From Secundilactobacillus odoratitofui DSM 19909 = JCM 15043 (GTDB lineage: Bacteria > Bacillota > Bacilli > Lactobacillales > Lactobacillaceae): a DNA stretch of 64,000 nucleotides. This document shows positions 23,564 to 31,239 of this stretch, in pieces; the stretch's first letter is position 1; every line of letters starts with the position of its first letter. The notes beneath the pieces were generated by a model. That model saw nothing but the letters and a program-made list of their open reading frames with translations, was not told the origin of the DNA and did not search any database. The position numbers were made by a program, and so were the translations under genes. The stretch lies in assembly GCF_001434895.1 (NCBI RefSeq), contig NZ_AZEE01000010.1, positions 59,735-123,734 on the forward strand, given 5' to 3'.

Positions 23564-24303
23564 GATTTACCAACTCCCGTATCGTCGAATTTGTAGCCAA
23601 CCCCCCAAACGGTCTGAATAATTTGTGGGCCAACCTTTTCAATTTTTTGCCGCAATTTTTTAATGTGGGCGTCAACAGTCCGTTCATCACCGTAGTATTC
23701 ATAATCCCACACCAACTGTAATAATTGCTCACGTGAAAACACCTGACGAGGCTTTTGTGCTAAAGTTTTCAACAAATCGAATTCCTTGGGTGTTAGATCC
23801 ATGATTTGTTTTTCGTTTAGATAAGCCTCCCGAGTTTTACTGTTTAACTTAAACTTACCAGTGTCAATGTCAAACCGATCTTCTTCCTTGACCACCGGAG
23901 CCACCATTGGTTCATGATCCGTGATTTTACCACCGATCTTAGCCCGCCGATCCAAAGCCTTAATTCTTGCAATCAGCGTGATAGGACTGAACGGCTTGGT
24001 TACATAATCATCCGCGCCCATTTCCAAGCCAAGAACCTGATCACTTTCTGAATCTCGCGCAGTCAGCATAATAATCGGCACAGTCGGCGACGATTTTCGA
24101 ATCTCAGCACTCACCTGCATGCCATCCATACCAGGTAAGTTTAAATCCAAGGTGATCATATCCCAAGTGTCAGGACTTTCGTTAAACATTTTAACCGCCC
24201 CAATGCCATCGTAGGCAAAGTGGGCATCCCAAGCCTCTTTTTTAAAAAACATCTGCATCATTTCAGAAACGGATTTATTATCTTCAATCATCAAAAGTTT
24301 CAT
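23560..24303 (-). CDS. OmpR/PhoB-family response regulator
   Basis: 247 residues: receiver domain with acidic pocket (IEDN), phosphoacceptor Asp53 in TLDLNLPGMDG and the switch Lys in VTKPFSP, then a linker and a winged-helix DNA-binding domain (LTPKEFDLL ... VWGVGYKFD). The linker between them is longer than usual (about residues 125-150, acidic). Partner of the kinase that follows. Confidence 0.93.
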   Translation of the reverse strand: MKLLMIEDNKSVSEMMQMFFKKEAWDAHFAYDGIGAVKMFNESPDTWDMITLDLNLPGMDGMQVSAEIRKSSPTVPIIMLTARDSESDQVLGLEMGADDYVTKPFSPITLIARIKALDRRAKIGGKITDHEPMVAPVVKEEDRFDIDTGKFKLNSKTREAYLNEKQIMDLTPKEFDLLKTLAQKPRQVFSREQLLQLVWDYEYYGDERTVDAHIKKLRQKIEKVGPQIIQTVWGVGYKFDDTGVGKS

Positions 24304-24571
24304 TATTTGCCCCCGTTAGCTGACCTGAACCAATCGCTCAGGTCCTCTTTTCCAGAATTATAATCTGACTTGTGTGCACTCTATACCAACACTGGTTATA
24401 CAAGTCAGTCCATCTCATTATTACCATTAGTTTATCCGACTACCATTATACTCGAACCCCTATTGTGGTGTAAAACCTAGATTTATTTTTTGATCTCACG
24501 GCTTCCACATCGCAACGGCCTTAACTGTGCTACAATCAACTCAGATTAGAAATGAGAAAGGTGTTTTTCAA

Positions 24572-25345
24572 ATGGTTAAAGCAATTGTATTCTTTGATTT
24601 AGATGGCACACTCTTAAACGCTCAAACCAAGTTGGATGAGGAAGTCATCGCAGCAGTTCAACAGCTCAAAGCCAATGATATCTTGCCAGTGATCGCCACT
24701 GGTCGCAATATTTTTGAAATACGCACCGTTATTCAACAGACTCAAATCGATACGTTAGTTTCTGCTAACGGATCATACGTCGTTGCGAATGGTAAACCCG
24801 TTCATACGGCCGCGCTCTCAAAAGACGTTATAGGGCGTTTAACGAAACTAATTGCGGACAATCACGACGCCTACGCAGTCTTAAACCAAAACGCCGACCG
24901 CATCAATCAGATGACTGATACGGTTAAAAAAACTTACCACTATATTAATAGCCCGATACCGATTATTGATCCAACGTTTTGGCATCTCTATCCGGTTCAT
25001 ATGATGCTTATTTTAACAACACCAGAACACGATGCCTTATACCAACGGGCATTCAAAGGTGAGTTGGCCTTTTATCGTCAAACACCTTATAGTATTGACG
25101 TTGTTGCGCCAGACAGTTCCAAGCAGGCTGGCATTCAACACTTATTGGCTCTCGCCGATTACCAAAATATACCAACTTATGCCTTTGGCGATGGGAACAA
25201 TGACTTACCAATGTTTCAAACCGTGGATCACGCAATTGCCATGGCAAACGGCCTGGATACCGTTAAACAGGCGGCTGAATTCGTCACGACGGCCAATACT
25301 GACCATGGTATCGTTAATGGGTTAAAACACTACCATTTAATTTGA
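24572..25345 (+). CDS. HAD-superfamily (Cof-type) sugar phosphatase
   Basis: 257 residues beginning MVKAIVFFDLDGTLLNAQTK; motif I DLDGTLL holds the nucleophile Asp, motif II is VIATGRN, and the last motif reads FGDGNNDLPMF. The size and cap placement place it in the Cof/YidA type IIB group, which dephosphorylates sugar phosphates or FMN. Start chosen after AGAAAGG; the frame is open 15 codons further without a ribosome site. It stands alone and converges on tmRNA. Confidence 0.9.
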   Translation: MVKAIVFFDLDGTLLNAQTKLDEEVIAAVQQLKANDILPVIATGRNIFEIRTVIQQTQIDTLVSANGSYVVANGKPVHTAALSKDVIGRLTKLIADNHDAYAVLNQNADRINQMTDTVKKTYHYINSPIPIIDPTFWHLYPVHMMLILTTPEHDALYQRAFKGELAFYRQTPYSIDVVAPDSSKQAGIQHLLALADYQNIPTYAFGDGNNDLPMFQTVDHAIAMANGLDTVKQAAEFVTTANTDHGIVNGLKHYHLI

Positions 25346-25359
25346 TGCTATTACGAATA

Positions 25360-25398
25360 CAAAAGCGGCTGTAATCAAAATGATTACAGCCGCTTTTG
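25360..25398. terminator. Bidirectional terminator
   Basis: An 18-bp perfect stem (CAAAAGCGGCTGTAATCA) around an AAA loop between the HAD gene and tmRNA. Confidence 0.9.
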
Positions 25399-25408
25399 TA
25401 TGATTTAA

Positions 25409-25778
25409 TGGAGTCGGCGGGAGTCGAACCCGCGTCCAAGCATATTGCCATCCAAACCTCTACGCTTATAGCCAGACAATTTAAATTTCGCCGATCAATT
25501 CGCCGCCTGTCAGGGCCAAACATGATCAACTAACCTGATTAGTCTCTTCAGTAAACTTCAGATGGGAATTTACTGCGTAAGCCCACTTAATTTAAGACCC
25601 GTATCTGACCCATGGGCGAAGTCAGGCGGATCCTTACTTAGCGCTTATTAGGCAGCTAATGCAAGAGATTTTGAACTGTTATTTGCAGTTAAAAATTTAG
25701 GTGAGACTTTTTACGTAGATTCTCGCTACGAAACGCAGCCTGAATTCAACCTATACCTGTCGAATCCATAACGACCCC
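25409..25778 (-). ncRNA. ssrA: Transfer-messenger RNA (tmRNA)
   Basis: Ribosome-rescue RNA, 370 bases. The tRNA-like ends pair as GGGGTCG / CGACTCC with the conserved 5' part GGTCGTTATGGATTCGACAG and the T-arm GGTTCGACTCCC. CCA is not encoded. The tag reading frame is at 25651-25686 with stop at 25648-25650: GCA resume codon and peptide ANNSSKSLALAA, ending in the ALAA proteolysis signal. Its protein partner SmpB is encoded at 57845. Confidence 0.97.
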
Positions 25779-25845
25779 AAAAACTACAGCTTCTAGTTTA
25801 GCATATTCAAGATAACTTAGAAAGCCAAACGCTGTAGTAAAAACA

Positions 25846-26211
25846 CTAATACTCAGTGATAGCCTCATCTTCTGATAATTCTAGCCAAAGTGTGATTGCC
25901 AATGGATTAAAGTTTGACCACGATGACATGTTTTGATACGCCCGTTCTAATAAGGTACTCTTTTTACGCTTTTTAAGTTCGTCAAACACGCTCAGAGCAA
26001 AACCATTTTCTTCTAAATCCGAAATGACCGTTGGTAAATGGTGCTGCCATTCATCAATTAAGTCTTGAAAAATTAACAACTTACGGGCATTTTTTATGGT
26101 GAAGTCAACCCCTTGTTCGTGTAACTCTTTGACATAATCTTGATACTCCTGCATAACTGCATCCCGAGCTTCTGCCCATTGCTGTGTGTTATACGTTGGT
26201 AATTTTGACAT
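25846..26211 (-). CDS. Hypothetical protein, 121 residues
   Basis: Unrecognised soluble protein, helical and charged. The start MSKLPTYNTQQWAEARD has AAGGGA four bases upstream; the longer frame adds 11 residues. No signal, cysteine or motif. Lies just upstream of tmRNA on the same strand, 67 bases away. Confidence 0.7.
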   Translation of the reverse strand: MSKLPTYNTQQWAEARDAVMQEYQDYVKELHEQGVDFTIKNARKLLIFQDLIDEWQHHLPTVISDLEENGFALSVFDELKKRKKSTLLERAYQNMSSWSNFNPLAITLWLELSEDEAITEY

Positions 26212-26516
26212 GATATCCCTTCTTACCAAAAAAATGTGAAACAAACCTTACTGTTACTTGAATAAGGTCCTGAAAGCTCGCTACGTCATTGTAAAATTGC
26301 ACCTATGACTCAGAGTAATAATTTTTATCGACTTTGTCAACAAAACTTCGTCAATTGTCTAACTCACGATACTGCAAGTTATGCTTTCTGGTTAAATAAC
26401 ACGACGATTACAATCAAATGACTGGTCGTACACAGTTTAATTACAAATTACGAGAGTCGGTTGTTTAACGAGCCCACACATGCTATTTTGGGAGATATAA
26501 GTTATAGGAGGCAATT
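26212..26516 (+). promoter_or_regulatory. Intergenic region with dacA promoter
   Basis: 305 bases between divergent genes. A good promoter is at 26461-26489: TTGTTT, 17-base spacer, TATTTT, followed by GGAGG at about 26507 and the dacA ATG at 26517. The remaining 240 bases are A/T-rich and show nothing else I can name. Confidence 0.5.
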
Positions 26517-27707
26517 ATGACCAATTCATCATCTTCACGTATCACACGTCTAACAATGATGCTTGCGACCCTTGCACTAGGGCTGCTATGTATCATGTCG
26601 TTTAACCAAACCACAGCATCAGCTGCTAGCTACAGCGTCGTCAGCAGCACAACCGTTTCAAAAACGGCCTATCACCGCGCATCTTCAAAAGGAGCCGTTT
26701 ATAACCTTGCGCACACCAAAAAGTTAGCGAAACTTAGTAGCTACCCCAACACCACTTGGTATGTCACGAAACGTGTCGTTCTAAAGCACGGTTCAACGAA
26801 GGCCATCTACTACGCCGTCAAAAATGGTGCTGGTACCGTTTCTGGCTACATTTGGCATAGTTACTTAACCAAGGGTAAGACACCCTTTGGCTTAAAGTAC
26901 GCCAAAGCAGCGGTGGCATTGGATGCTTCAACCGATAAAGTTCTTTGGTCCAAGTCAGCAAATACCCCGCGCGCCATTGCTAGTGTTTCAAAGCTCATGA
27001 CACTCTACTTAGTTGAACAAAAAGTGGCTGGCAATTCTGCTACTTGGAATTCCAAAGTTAACACGTCTTATTCAGGACTAAAAACAATGGGCGCTTCCAG
27101 TGTTTATGGTGGTTTCAAATTTACCAAAAACAGTTACACTGTTAAGCAACTTTACCAAGCTGCCCTGATTGATTCTTCAAATAACGCTGCCACTGCGCTT
27201 GGTCAATGGGTTGCGGGTGGTTCAACGCCATCTTACAATACCAAGTTCATTAAATTAATGAATGCCCAAGCCAAGAAATGGCAGCTCGATAACGCTAGCT
27301 TCGTTTCAGCATCCGGAATTGAGCAGTCGGCCCTTCGTGGATATGGTTACGCCGTCAGTGGTGGCAACGCTAACTTAGTCTCAGCCAAGGATGTCGCCTT
27401 GATTGCAAAACATCTCATCACCGACTATCCTTCAGTACTGACCGATAGCAGTAAGCCAACGTTGACTGTCGCTGGTCAAAGTTGTTACAACTACAACAAT
27501 TTGTTACCTGGTCGTAAATACTATCAATCTTCACTTAAGGTTGATGGCTTAAAAACCGGTTATACCGACCTTGCAGGATATTGCTTCGTTGGTACCGGTC
27601 AAAAGACTGGTCATCATCGCTTAATCACCGTTGTTCTGCATGACGAAGATGAATTTACAGAAACTCGCTCACTGATGAATCACGTTTATGCGCTAAATTT
27701 AATCTAG
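26517..27707 (+). CDS. Serine-type D-Ala-D-Ala carboxypeptidase
   Basis: Trims the terminal D-Ala from peptidoglycan stem peptides outside the cell. 396 residues: signal peptide about 1-37 (cleavage after ASA), an SH3-like wall-binding segment of about 80 residues (near 40-120), then the PBP domain with SVSK (Ser156-Lys159), SNN (near 221-223) and KTG in LKTGYTD near 345. It lacks the C-terminal amphipathic anchor of PBP5; the N-terminal module may do the anchoring. Monocistronic, followed by a very long hairpin. Confidence 0.92.
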   Translation: MTNSSSSRITRLTMMLATLALGLLCIMSFNQTTASAASYSVVSSTTVSKTAYHRASSKGAVYNLAHTKKLAKLSSYPNTTWYVTKRVVLKHGSTKAIYYAVKNGAGTVSGYIWHSYLTKGKTPFGLKYAKAAVALDASTDKVLWSKSANTPRAIASVSKLMTLYLVEQKVAGNSATWNSKVNTSYSGLKTMGASSVYGGFKFTKNSYTVKQLYQAALIDSSNNAATALGQWVAGGSTPSYNTKFIKLMNAQAKKWQLDNASFVSASGIEQSALRGYGYAVSGGNANLVSAKDVALIAKHLITDYPSVLTDSSKPTLTVAGQSCYNYNNLLPGRKYYQSSLKVDGLKTGYTDLAGYCFVGTGQKTGHHRLITVVLHDEDEFTETRSLMNHVYALNLI

Positions 27708-27716
27708 TTGAATTTA

Positions 27717-27784
27717 TCACTAAAGAAAATAACCGATTAAAGTTGCCTGACTGGCTGACTTTAATCGGTTATTTTCTTTAGTGA
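27717..27784. terminator. 27-bp perfect hairpin after the carboxypeptidase
   Basis: Arms 27717-27743 and 27758-27784 are perfect complements around a 14-base loop that can pair further (GCC/GGC). Position suggests a terminator, but the stem is unusually long and no T tail follows it. Confidence 0.7.
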
Positions 27785-27887
27785 CAGCGAATAGAAAAAA
27801 AGTCTCACTAACCAAATTTGTGTTTTGTCCGCCTAACCGTAAAAATTCTGCTAAACTAAAAAGATACTGCTAAAAGGAGTGTTCACA

Positions 27888-28265
27888 GTGAAACGTTTTC
27901 TTGCCGTCTTTGGGTTCGGCTTCATCGGCAGTGCCATTCGCCTTGGTATGACCCAGATTTCGCCATCTCATCATTATTTTACGCTGATATTGATCAACAT
28001 CACCGGATCATTTTTACTGGCAGTTATTACTAACGCGCTGCCAATTGTGATGCCAATTCCAAGTGAACTTCTAACGGGACTGACTGTTGGCCTTATTGGT
28101 AGTTTTACGACATTTTCAACTTTTTGCCTTGATGCCGTTCAACTCGGTCAGTCTAGTCCGTTTTGGGCGTTATGCTACTGTCTACTCAGTGTTAGTCTTG
28201 GTTTGTCTGCTGCCTATCTTGGCGTCAAGCTGAGTCACCGGTTAATCAGGAGGCACCAGCAATGA
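27888..28265 (+). CDS. crcB1: Fluoride channel subunit CrcB/Fluc (first of pair)
   Basis: Exports fluoride as half of a dual-topology or heterodimeric channel. 125 residues, four membrane helices; GFIGSAIRLG at the N-terminus, INITGSFLLA with the conserved Asn, and GSFTTFSTFCLD carrying the TTFSTF phenylalanine box. Start GTG eight bases after AAGGAG; an earlier GTG overlaps that site. Overlaps crcB2 by four bases, as in other Gram-positive paired Fluc systems. No fluoride riboswitch is visible upstream. Confidence 0.92.
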   Translation: MKRFLAVFGFGFIGSAIRLGMTQISPSHHYFTLILINITGSFLLAVITNALPIVMPIPSELLTGLTVGLIGSFTTFSTFCLDAVQLGQSSPFWALCYCLLSVSLGLSAAYLGVKLSHRLIRRHQQ

Positions 28266-28618
28266 CAATCACGACTGCCCTTTTGATTTGTTTGTTCGGT
28301 GCGGTTGGTGCTTGCCTCCGATTTGGTCTCACACAAGTAACCAACCGACTTCTTCCTGACGTTAAAATACCAGTCGCAACCTTATTCATTAACTGGATTG
28401 GTGCAAGTGCCCTTGGCTTGCTTGCTGGCCACTACTCTTCAACTAGTTTGTCCTGGTTGCTTAGTAGTGGTCTGCTCGGAGGCTTCACAACCTTTTCAAC
28501 CTTTACGAACGAAACGATCATTTTATTTAAAACCCGAACTCATCTTGCAATTCGATATCTGTGTCTTTCTGTAATTGGTGGCATTGGCCTAGCCGCACTC
28601 TGTTACTGGCTAGCCTGA
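28262..28618 (+). CDS. crcB2: Fluoride channel subunit CrcB/Fluc (second of pair)
   Basis: 118 residues, four membrane helices, with GAVGACLRFGL, FINWIGASALG (conserved Asn) and GGFTTFSTFTNE. The two copies differ enough to form a heterodimer with opposite membrane orientation. It is followed after 12 bases by a third, very small gene. Confidence 0.92.
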   Translation: MTITTALLICLFGAVGACLRFGLTQVTNRLLPDVKIPVATLFINWIGASALGLLAGHYSSTSLSWLLSSGLLGGFTTFSTFTNETIILFKTRTHLAIRYLCLSVIGGIGLAALCYWLA

Positions 28619-28630
28619 GAGGTGGTCTAA

Positions 28631-28807
28631 ATGAAACAAGTCATCGTCGAAATTTTCGTGTTGTTATTAACAATTTTGCTATTCCTAATTGGAATGACTC
28701 AATTCAACCAGCCATCCAAATCAAAATCACACCAAAATTTAATTATTCATCAAAATGTATATACTGAAGATTTCCGAGAAAAGAATACAAGGTATATCAG
28801 TACCTAA
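28631..28807 (+). CDS. Small membrane protein, 58 residues
   Basis: A 58-codon gene starting ATG five bases after GAGGTGG, 12 bases after crcB2. One membrane helix (about residues 4-22, EIFVLLLTILLFLIGMT) and a polar Ser/Lys/Asn-rich tail. No family recognised. Spacing puts it in the crcB operon. Confidence 0.65.
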   Translation: MKQVIVEIFVLLLTILLFLIGMTQFNQPSKSKSHQNLIIHQNVYTEDFREKNTRYIST

Positions 28808-28922
28808 ACCGGTTACAGTGAATAGTCTGCGTATGAATATCAAAAAAATCGTATTTTTTAGTCGCTTTTTTGAGTATAACTGTGTATAATAATGACATTC
28901 TCAAATCAAGGAAGTGTTAAAA

Positions 28923-29081
28923 ATGAAAGAACAATTATTAGCCACACCTCAAACTCACTTTGACTACGATCATACCCGACCACTTACAACTAAAGACATC
29001 CTAATCCTTGATCCCGCAGAACGCAGCTACGTTCAAGCCCATGCATACGGCGTCGACCTTAAATCAAATCAATTTGTCTAA
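28923..29081 (+). CDS. Small hypothetical protein, 52 residues
   Basis: ATG with AAGGAAG about nine bases upstream and a TATAAT box at 28884-28889. Begins MKEQLLATPQTHFDYDH, soluble, acidic to neutral, no cysteine. Ends just before a perfect terminator, so it forms a complete small transcription unit. Confidence 0.6.
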   Translation: MKEQLLATPQTHFDYDHTRPLTTKDILILDPAERSYVQAHAYGVDLKSNQFV

Positions 29082-29103
29082 TTACATTAAAAATATCTGC
29101 CAC

Positions 29104-29138
29104 AAAAAGCCCCTGATGATTGTCATCAGGGGCTTTTT
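29104..29138. terminator. Bidirectional terminator
   Basis: Perfect 16-bp stem AAAAAGCCCCTGATGA / TCATCAGGGGCTTTTT around TTG. Confidence 0.9.
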
Positions 29139-29166
29139 AAATCACTGTATCTCAAATTATGCCGTC

Positions 29167-29439
29167 TTAGTCAGCTTCCGGATCATCCAAGTCGCGCTCA
29201 ATATCAATGCCATATAACTGATTGACCGCAGCATCCTTAGGTGCTTGATGCACGACCAAAATTGTCGTTGCCCCTTTGCTGCTGACGTACCCAGCAAAGG
29301 TGGTCACTTCTTCAACCACGTATGCTAGGCCATCGGAGTGGATCATATATTGACCCGCAACCGGCATCGTTTCAAAATAAACCTTATTCATTCGAATATA
29401 GTCGTCGCCATCATGCAAAACCACCATTGCCTTGAACAA
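29167..29439 (-). CDS. Hypothetical protein, about 90 residues
   Basis: Unrecognised small acidic protein (C-terminus DIERDLDDPEAD). The frame extends to an ATG at 29466, but a strong GGAGGGAG lies inside codons 4-7 of that version, so I prefer the TTG at 29439 ((M)FKAMVVLHDGDDYIRMN). No membrane helix or cysteine. Confidence 0.65.
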   Translation of the reverse strand: MFKAMVVLHDGDDYIRMNKVYFETMPVAGQYMIHSDGLAYVVEEVTTFAGYVSSKGATTILVVHQAPKDAAVNQLYGIDIERDLDDPEAD

Positions 29440-29547
29440 ATCAATCTCTCCCTCCATCAACAACATGACGCTTTGTCTTTATTAAACCACGCATGTCTAA
29501 CTTCTCGCAAGTCCTGGACTGAATTTGACAATGGAAACATGAGGCAC

Positions 29548-29588
29548 AAAAAAACGCATGGTTACCATCCCGTAGCAAACCATGCGCT
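29548..29588 (-). terminator. Terminator of the 58-residue gene
   Basis: CGCATGGTT / AACCATGCG stem, followed by T7 on the - strand. Confidence 0.8.
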
Positions 29589-29655
29589 TAACTTTAACGA
29601 CGACATATTAATGATTGTTGAATTAACGCAATGTGGTACGTTATGCCACACAACA

Positions 29656-29832
29656 CTACGGACGTGATGAGTGATGATTATCGAGCTGTACCCCAAACAG
29701 CTCATCATAGGATTGTACCATCGACCGGAAATGCTTGATGGTTTCGGCATCAATTCGTTCACTAGACTGAATCAACTGGTTAACTAGCCCAGTCTGTACA
29801 ACTGGATGCCCAGAAAAGTTAATCACGTTCAT
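29656..29832 (-). CDS. Small hypothetical protein, 58 residues
   Basis: Starts at MNVINFSGHPVVQTGL with GGAGGAAG directly upstream. Soluble, no cysteine, no known family that I can name. A - strand promoter and terminator frame it, so it is an independent unit. Confidence 0.65.
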   Translation of the reverse strand: MNVINFSGHPVVQTGLVNQLIQSSERIDAETIKHFRSMVQSYDELFGVQLDNHHSSRP

Positions 29833-29883
29833 ACTTCTTCCTCCAAAGTCCTTGAACACAACAAATCACTTGACAACGATTTC

Positions 29884-29912
29884 ATTATAGCTCACTTTTC
29901 AATATTAGTCTA
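29884..29912 (-). promoter_or_regulatory. Predicted promoter of the 58-residue gene
   Basis: TAGACT, 17-base spacer, TATAAT on the - strand, 52 bases before the start. Confidence 0.5.
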
Positions 29913-30126
29913 GCTATTTTATGTGCAGATGCACTAATTTTTAAAATTGTTCACAAATTCAAACAATCGGTAATACCACGTGTGATATAGTCCGAGATAA
30001 GCTTGATTTGGCAAACAACCTAAATTTGAATTTGTTATAATATTCCTTAATTGGTATAGTTTATCAATCAACGTTGCACTTTTGAGACGAATCAACTACA
30101 CTAGTTTCAAAAAGGAGCACGATCAG

Positions 30127-30555
30127 ATGACTAATGACAAACACTATCTCCATAAATATGAAACCGAAGCAATTAATCGGGATGGCCTGAAGGGCGTCGC
30201 TTTCGTTCCCAACGGTTTAACCGTTGCCGTCAGTGATCCACTCAACGATGAACCGGGCGCTAATCCTGAACAACTACTTGGACTTTCACTCAGCACGTGT
30301 ATGGCAGCCACGTTAGAAGCAATTGAAAAAGAGAACGGTCTGCCTCACTTGGCGGAGGTTCGCGTACATGTCAGCATGGTTAAAGGTACGGAAGGCCTTG
30401 AATTTCTAGTAACTGCTAAAATTGCAATTCCACATATTACGCATAGTCAGGCTGTTGATTTTGTACGTCAAGCCGAGAAACGATGCCCGGTTTCAAAATT
30501 ACTCAGCAACAGCGGTAATTATACGATTGAAGTGGTTGACCAATTTAATGACTAA
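30127..30555 (+). CDS. OsmC/Ohr-family peroxiredoxin
   Basis: 142 residues from the ATG after AAAGGAG. The two active cysteines are in LSTCMAATL (near residue 60) and KRCPVSKLL (near 123), as in organic-hydroperoxide reductases of the OsmC superfamily. The family detoxifies organic peroxides using thiol reductants. It converges on a marR gene; the pairing resembles ohr-ohrR, but see the regulator entry. Confidence 0.88.
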   Translation: MTNDKHYLHKYETEAINRDGLKGVAFVPNGLTVAVSDPLNDEPGANPEQLLGLSLSTCMAATLEAIEKENGLPHLAEVRVHVSMVKGTEGLEFLVTAKIAIPHITHSQAVDFVRQAEKRCPVSKLLSNSGNYTIEVVDQFND

Positions 30556-30561
30556 CTGCAC

Positions 30562-30612
30562 CAAAAAGCATCATTTGAACCCGGATATCCCCGTCGCTCA
30601 AACGATGCTTTT
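30562..30612. terminator. Bidirectional terminator
   Basis: AAAAGCATC-TTTGA / TCAAA-GATGCTTTT arms with one mismatch between osmC and marR. Confidence 0.7.
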
Positions 30613-30624
30613 ATTTTCAATTCA

Positions 30625-31086
30625 TTATTTTTTTTCGTTAATTCGACCGTTATTTTCAAGTTTAGCAGCATCACTGAACTCCCGAATAAATTCCAGTAAG
30701 GAGACTGCTTTATCTTCCCCAAAAATATCGATCCAACTACCAAATCGGTCGGTCGCAACTCTAGCCAAAATTTCTTCAATTTGACGGCCTCGTGGTGTCA
30801 AATGTAGATATTGACGTCGATGATCTTTTTCGTCACGTTGCTGATAGATATAATCTAACTTCAGCAACACCTTGATCTGACGTGAAATGGCACTTCGCGT
30901 CACACCACGAGTATCCGCAATTCGAGCAAGGGTTACATTGGTCTTTTGGGCAATGTCATGCAAGATAAGATACTGCTCAAACGACAAGTTGTACTTCATC
31001 GCTGGTTCAGAGACGAACGAATCCAGATACTTCAGCGATTTGATGTAGACATCGATGTATTCATCAAGCAATTGCGATCGTTTCAT
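30625..31086 (-). CDS. MarR-family transcriptional regulator
   Basis: 153 residues with a winged helix-turn-helix near 50-105 (LARIADTRGVTRSAISRQIKVL, quoted in part as VTRSAISRQIKVL) and the wing YQQRDEKDHRRQYLHLT. It has no cysteine, so it cannot work as a thiol-switch OhrR despite its place beside an OsmC gene. It is divergent from licD. A perfect ATTCTAT / ATAGAAT inverted repeat at 31121-31144 may be its operator. Confidence 0.88.
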   Translation of the reverse strand: MKRSQLLDEYIDVYIKSLKYLDSFVSEPAMKYNLSFEQYLILHDIAQKTNVTLARIADTRGVTRSAISRQIKVLLKLDYIYQQRDEKDHRRQYLHLTPRGRQIEEILARVATDRFGSWIDIFGEDKAVSLLEFIREFSDAAKLENNGRINEKK

Positions 31087-31120
31087 ATATATTCCCCTAA
31101 CTTATAACTTTTCTCTTAAG

Positions 31121-31144
31121 ATTCTATCATCGAATCAATAGAAT
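31121..31144. promoter_or_regulatory. Inverted repeat between marR and licD
   Basis: ATTCTAT, 10 bases, ATAGAAT. Position in the divergent region makes it a candidate MarR operator for both directions; not tested. Confidence 0.35.
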
Positions 31145-31239
31145 TACTACATCAATGATATAAGACATCCCGTTTAATCGCAACCCAAAAGAGAGTAAAA
31201 TTAAGTTGGGAGCAACAGAGAATACAGGAGGCGAGGCAT

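Noticed and set aside
27785..27887. Fluoride riboswitch before crcB1
   Set aside because: The conserved GGNGAUGG and AACCGCC elements and the pseudoknot are absent.
30422..30784. 120-codon + strand frame over the osmC end
   Set aside because: A frame shadow of osmC that runs through the terminator and antisense to marR.
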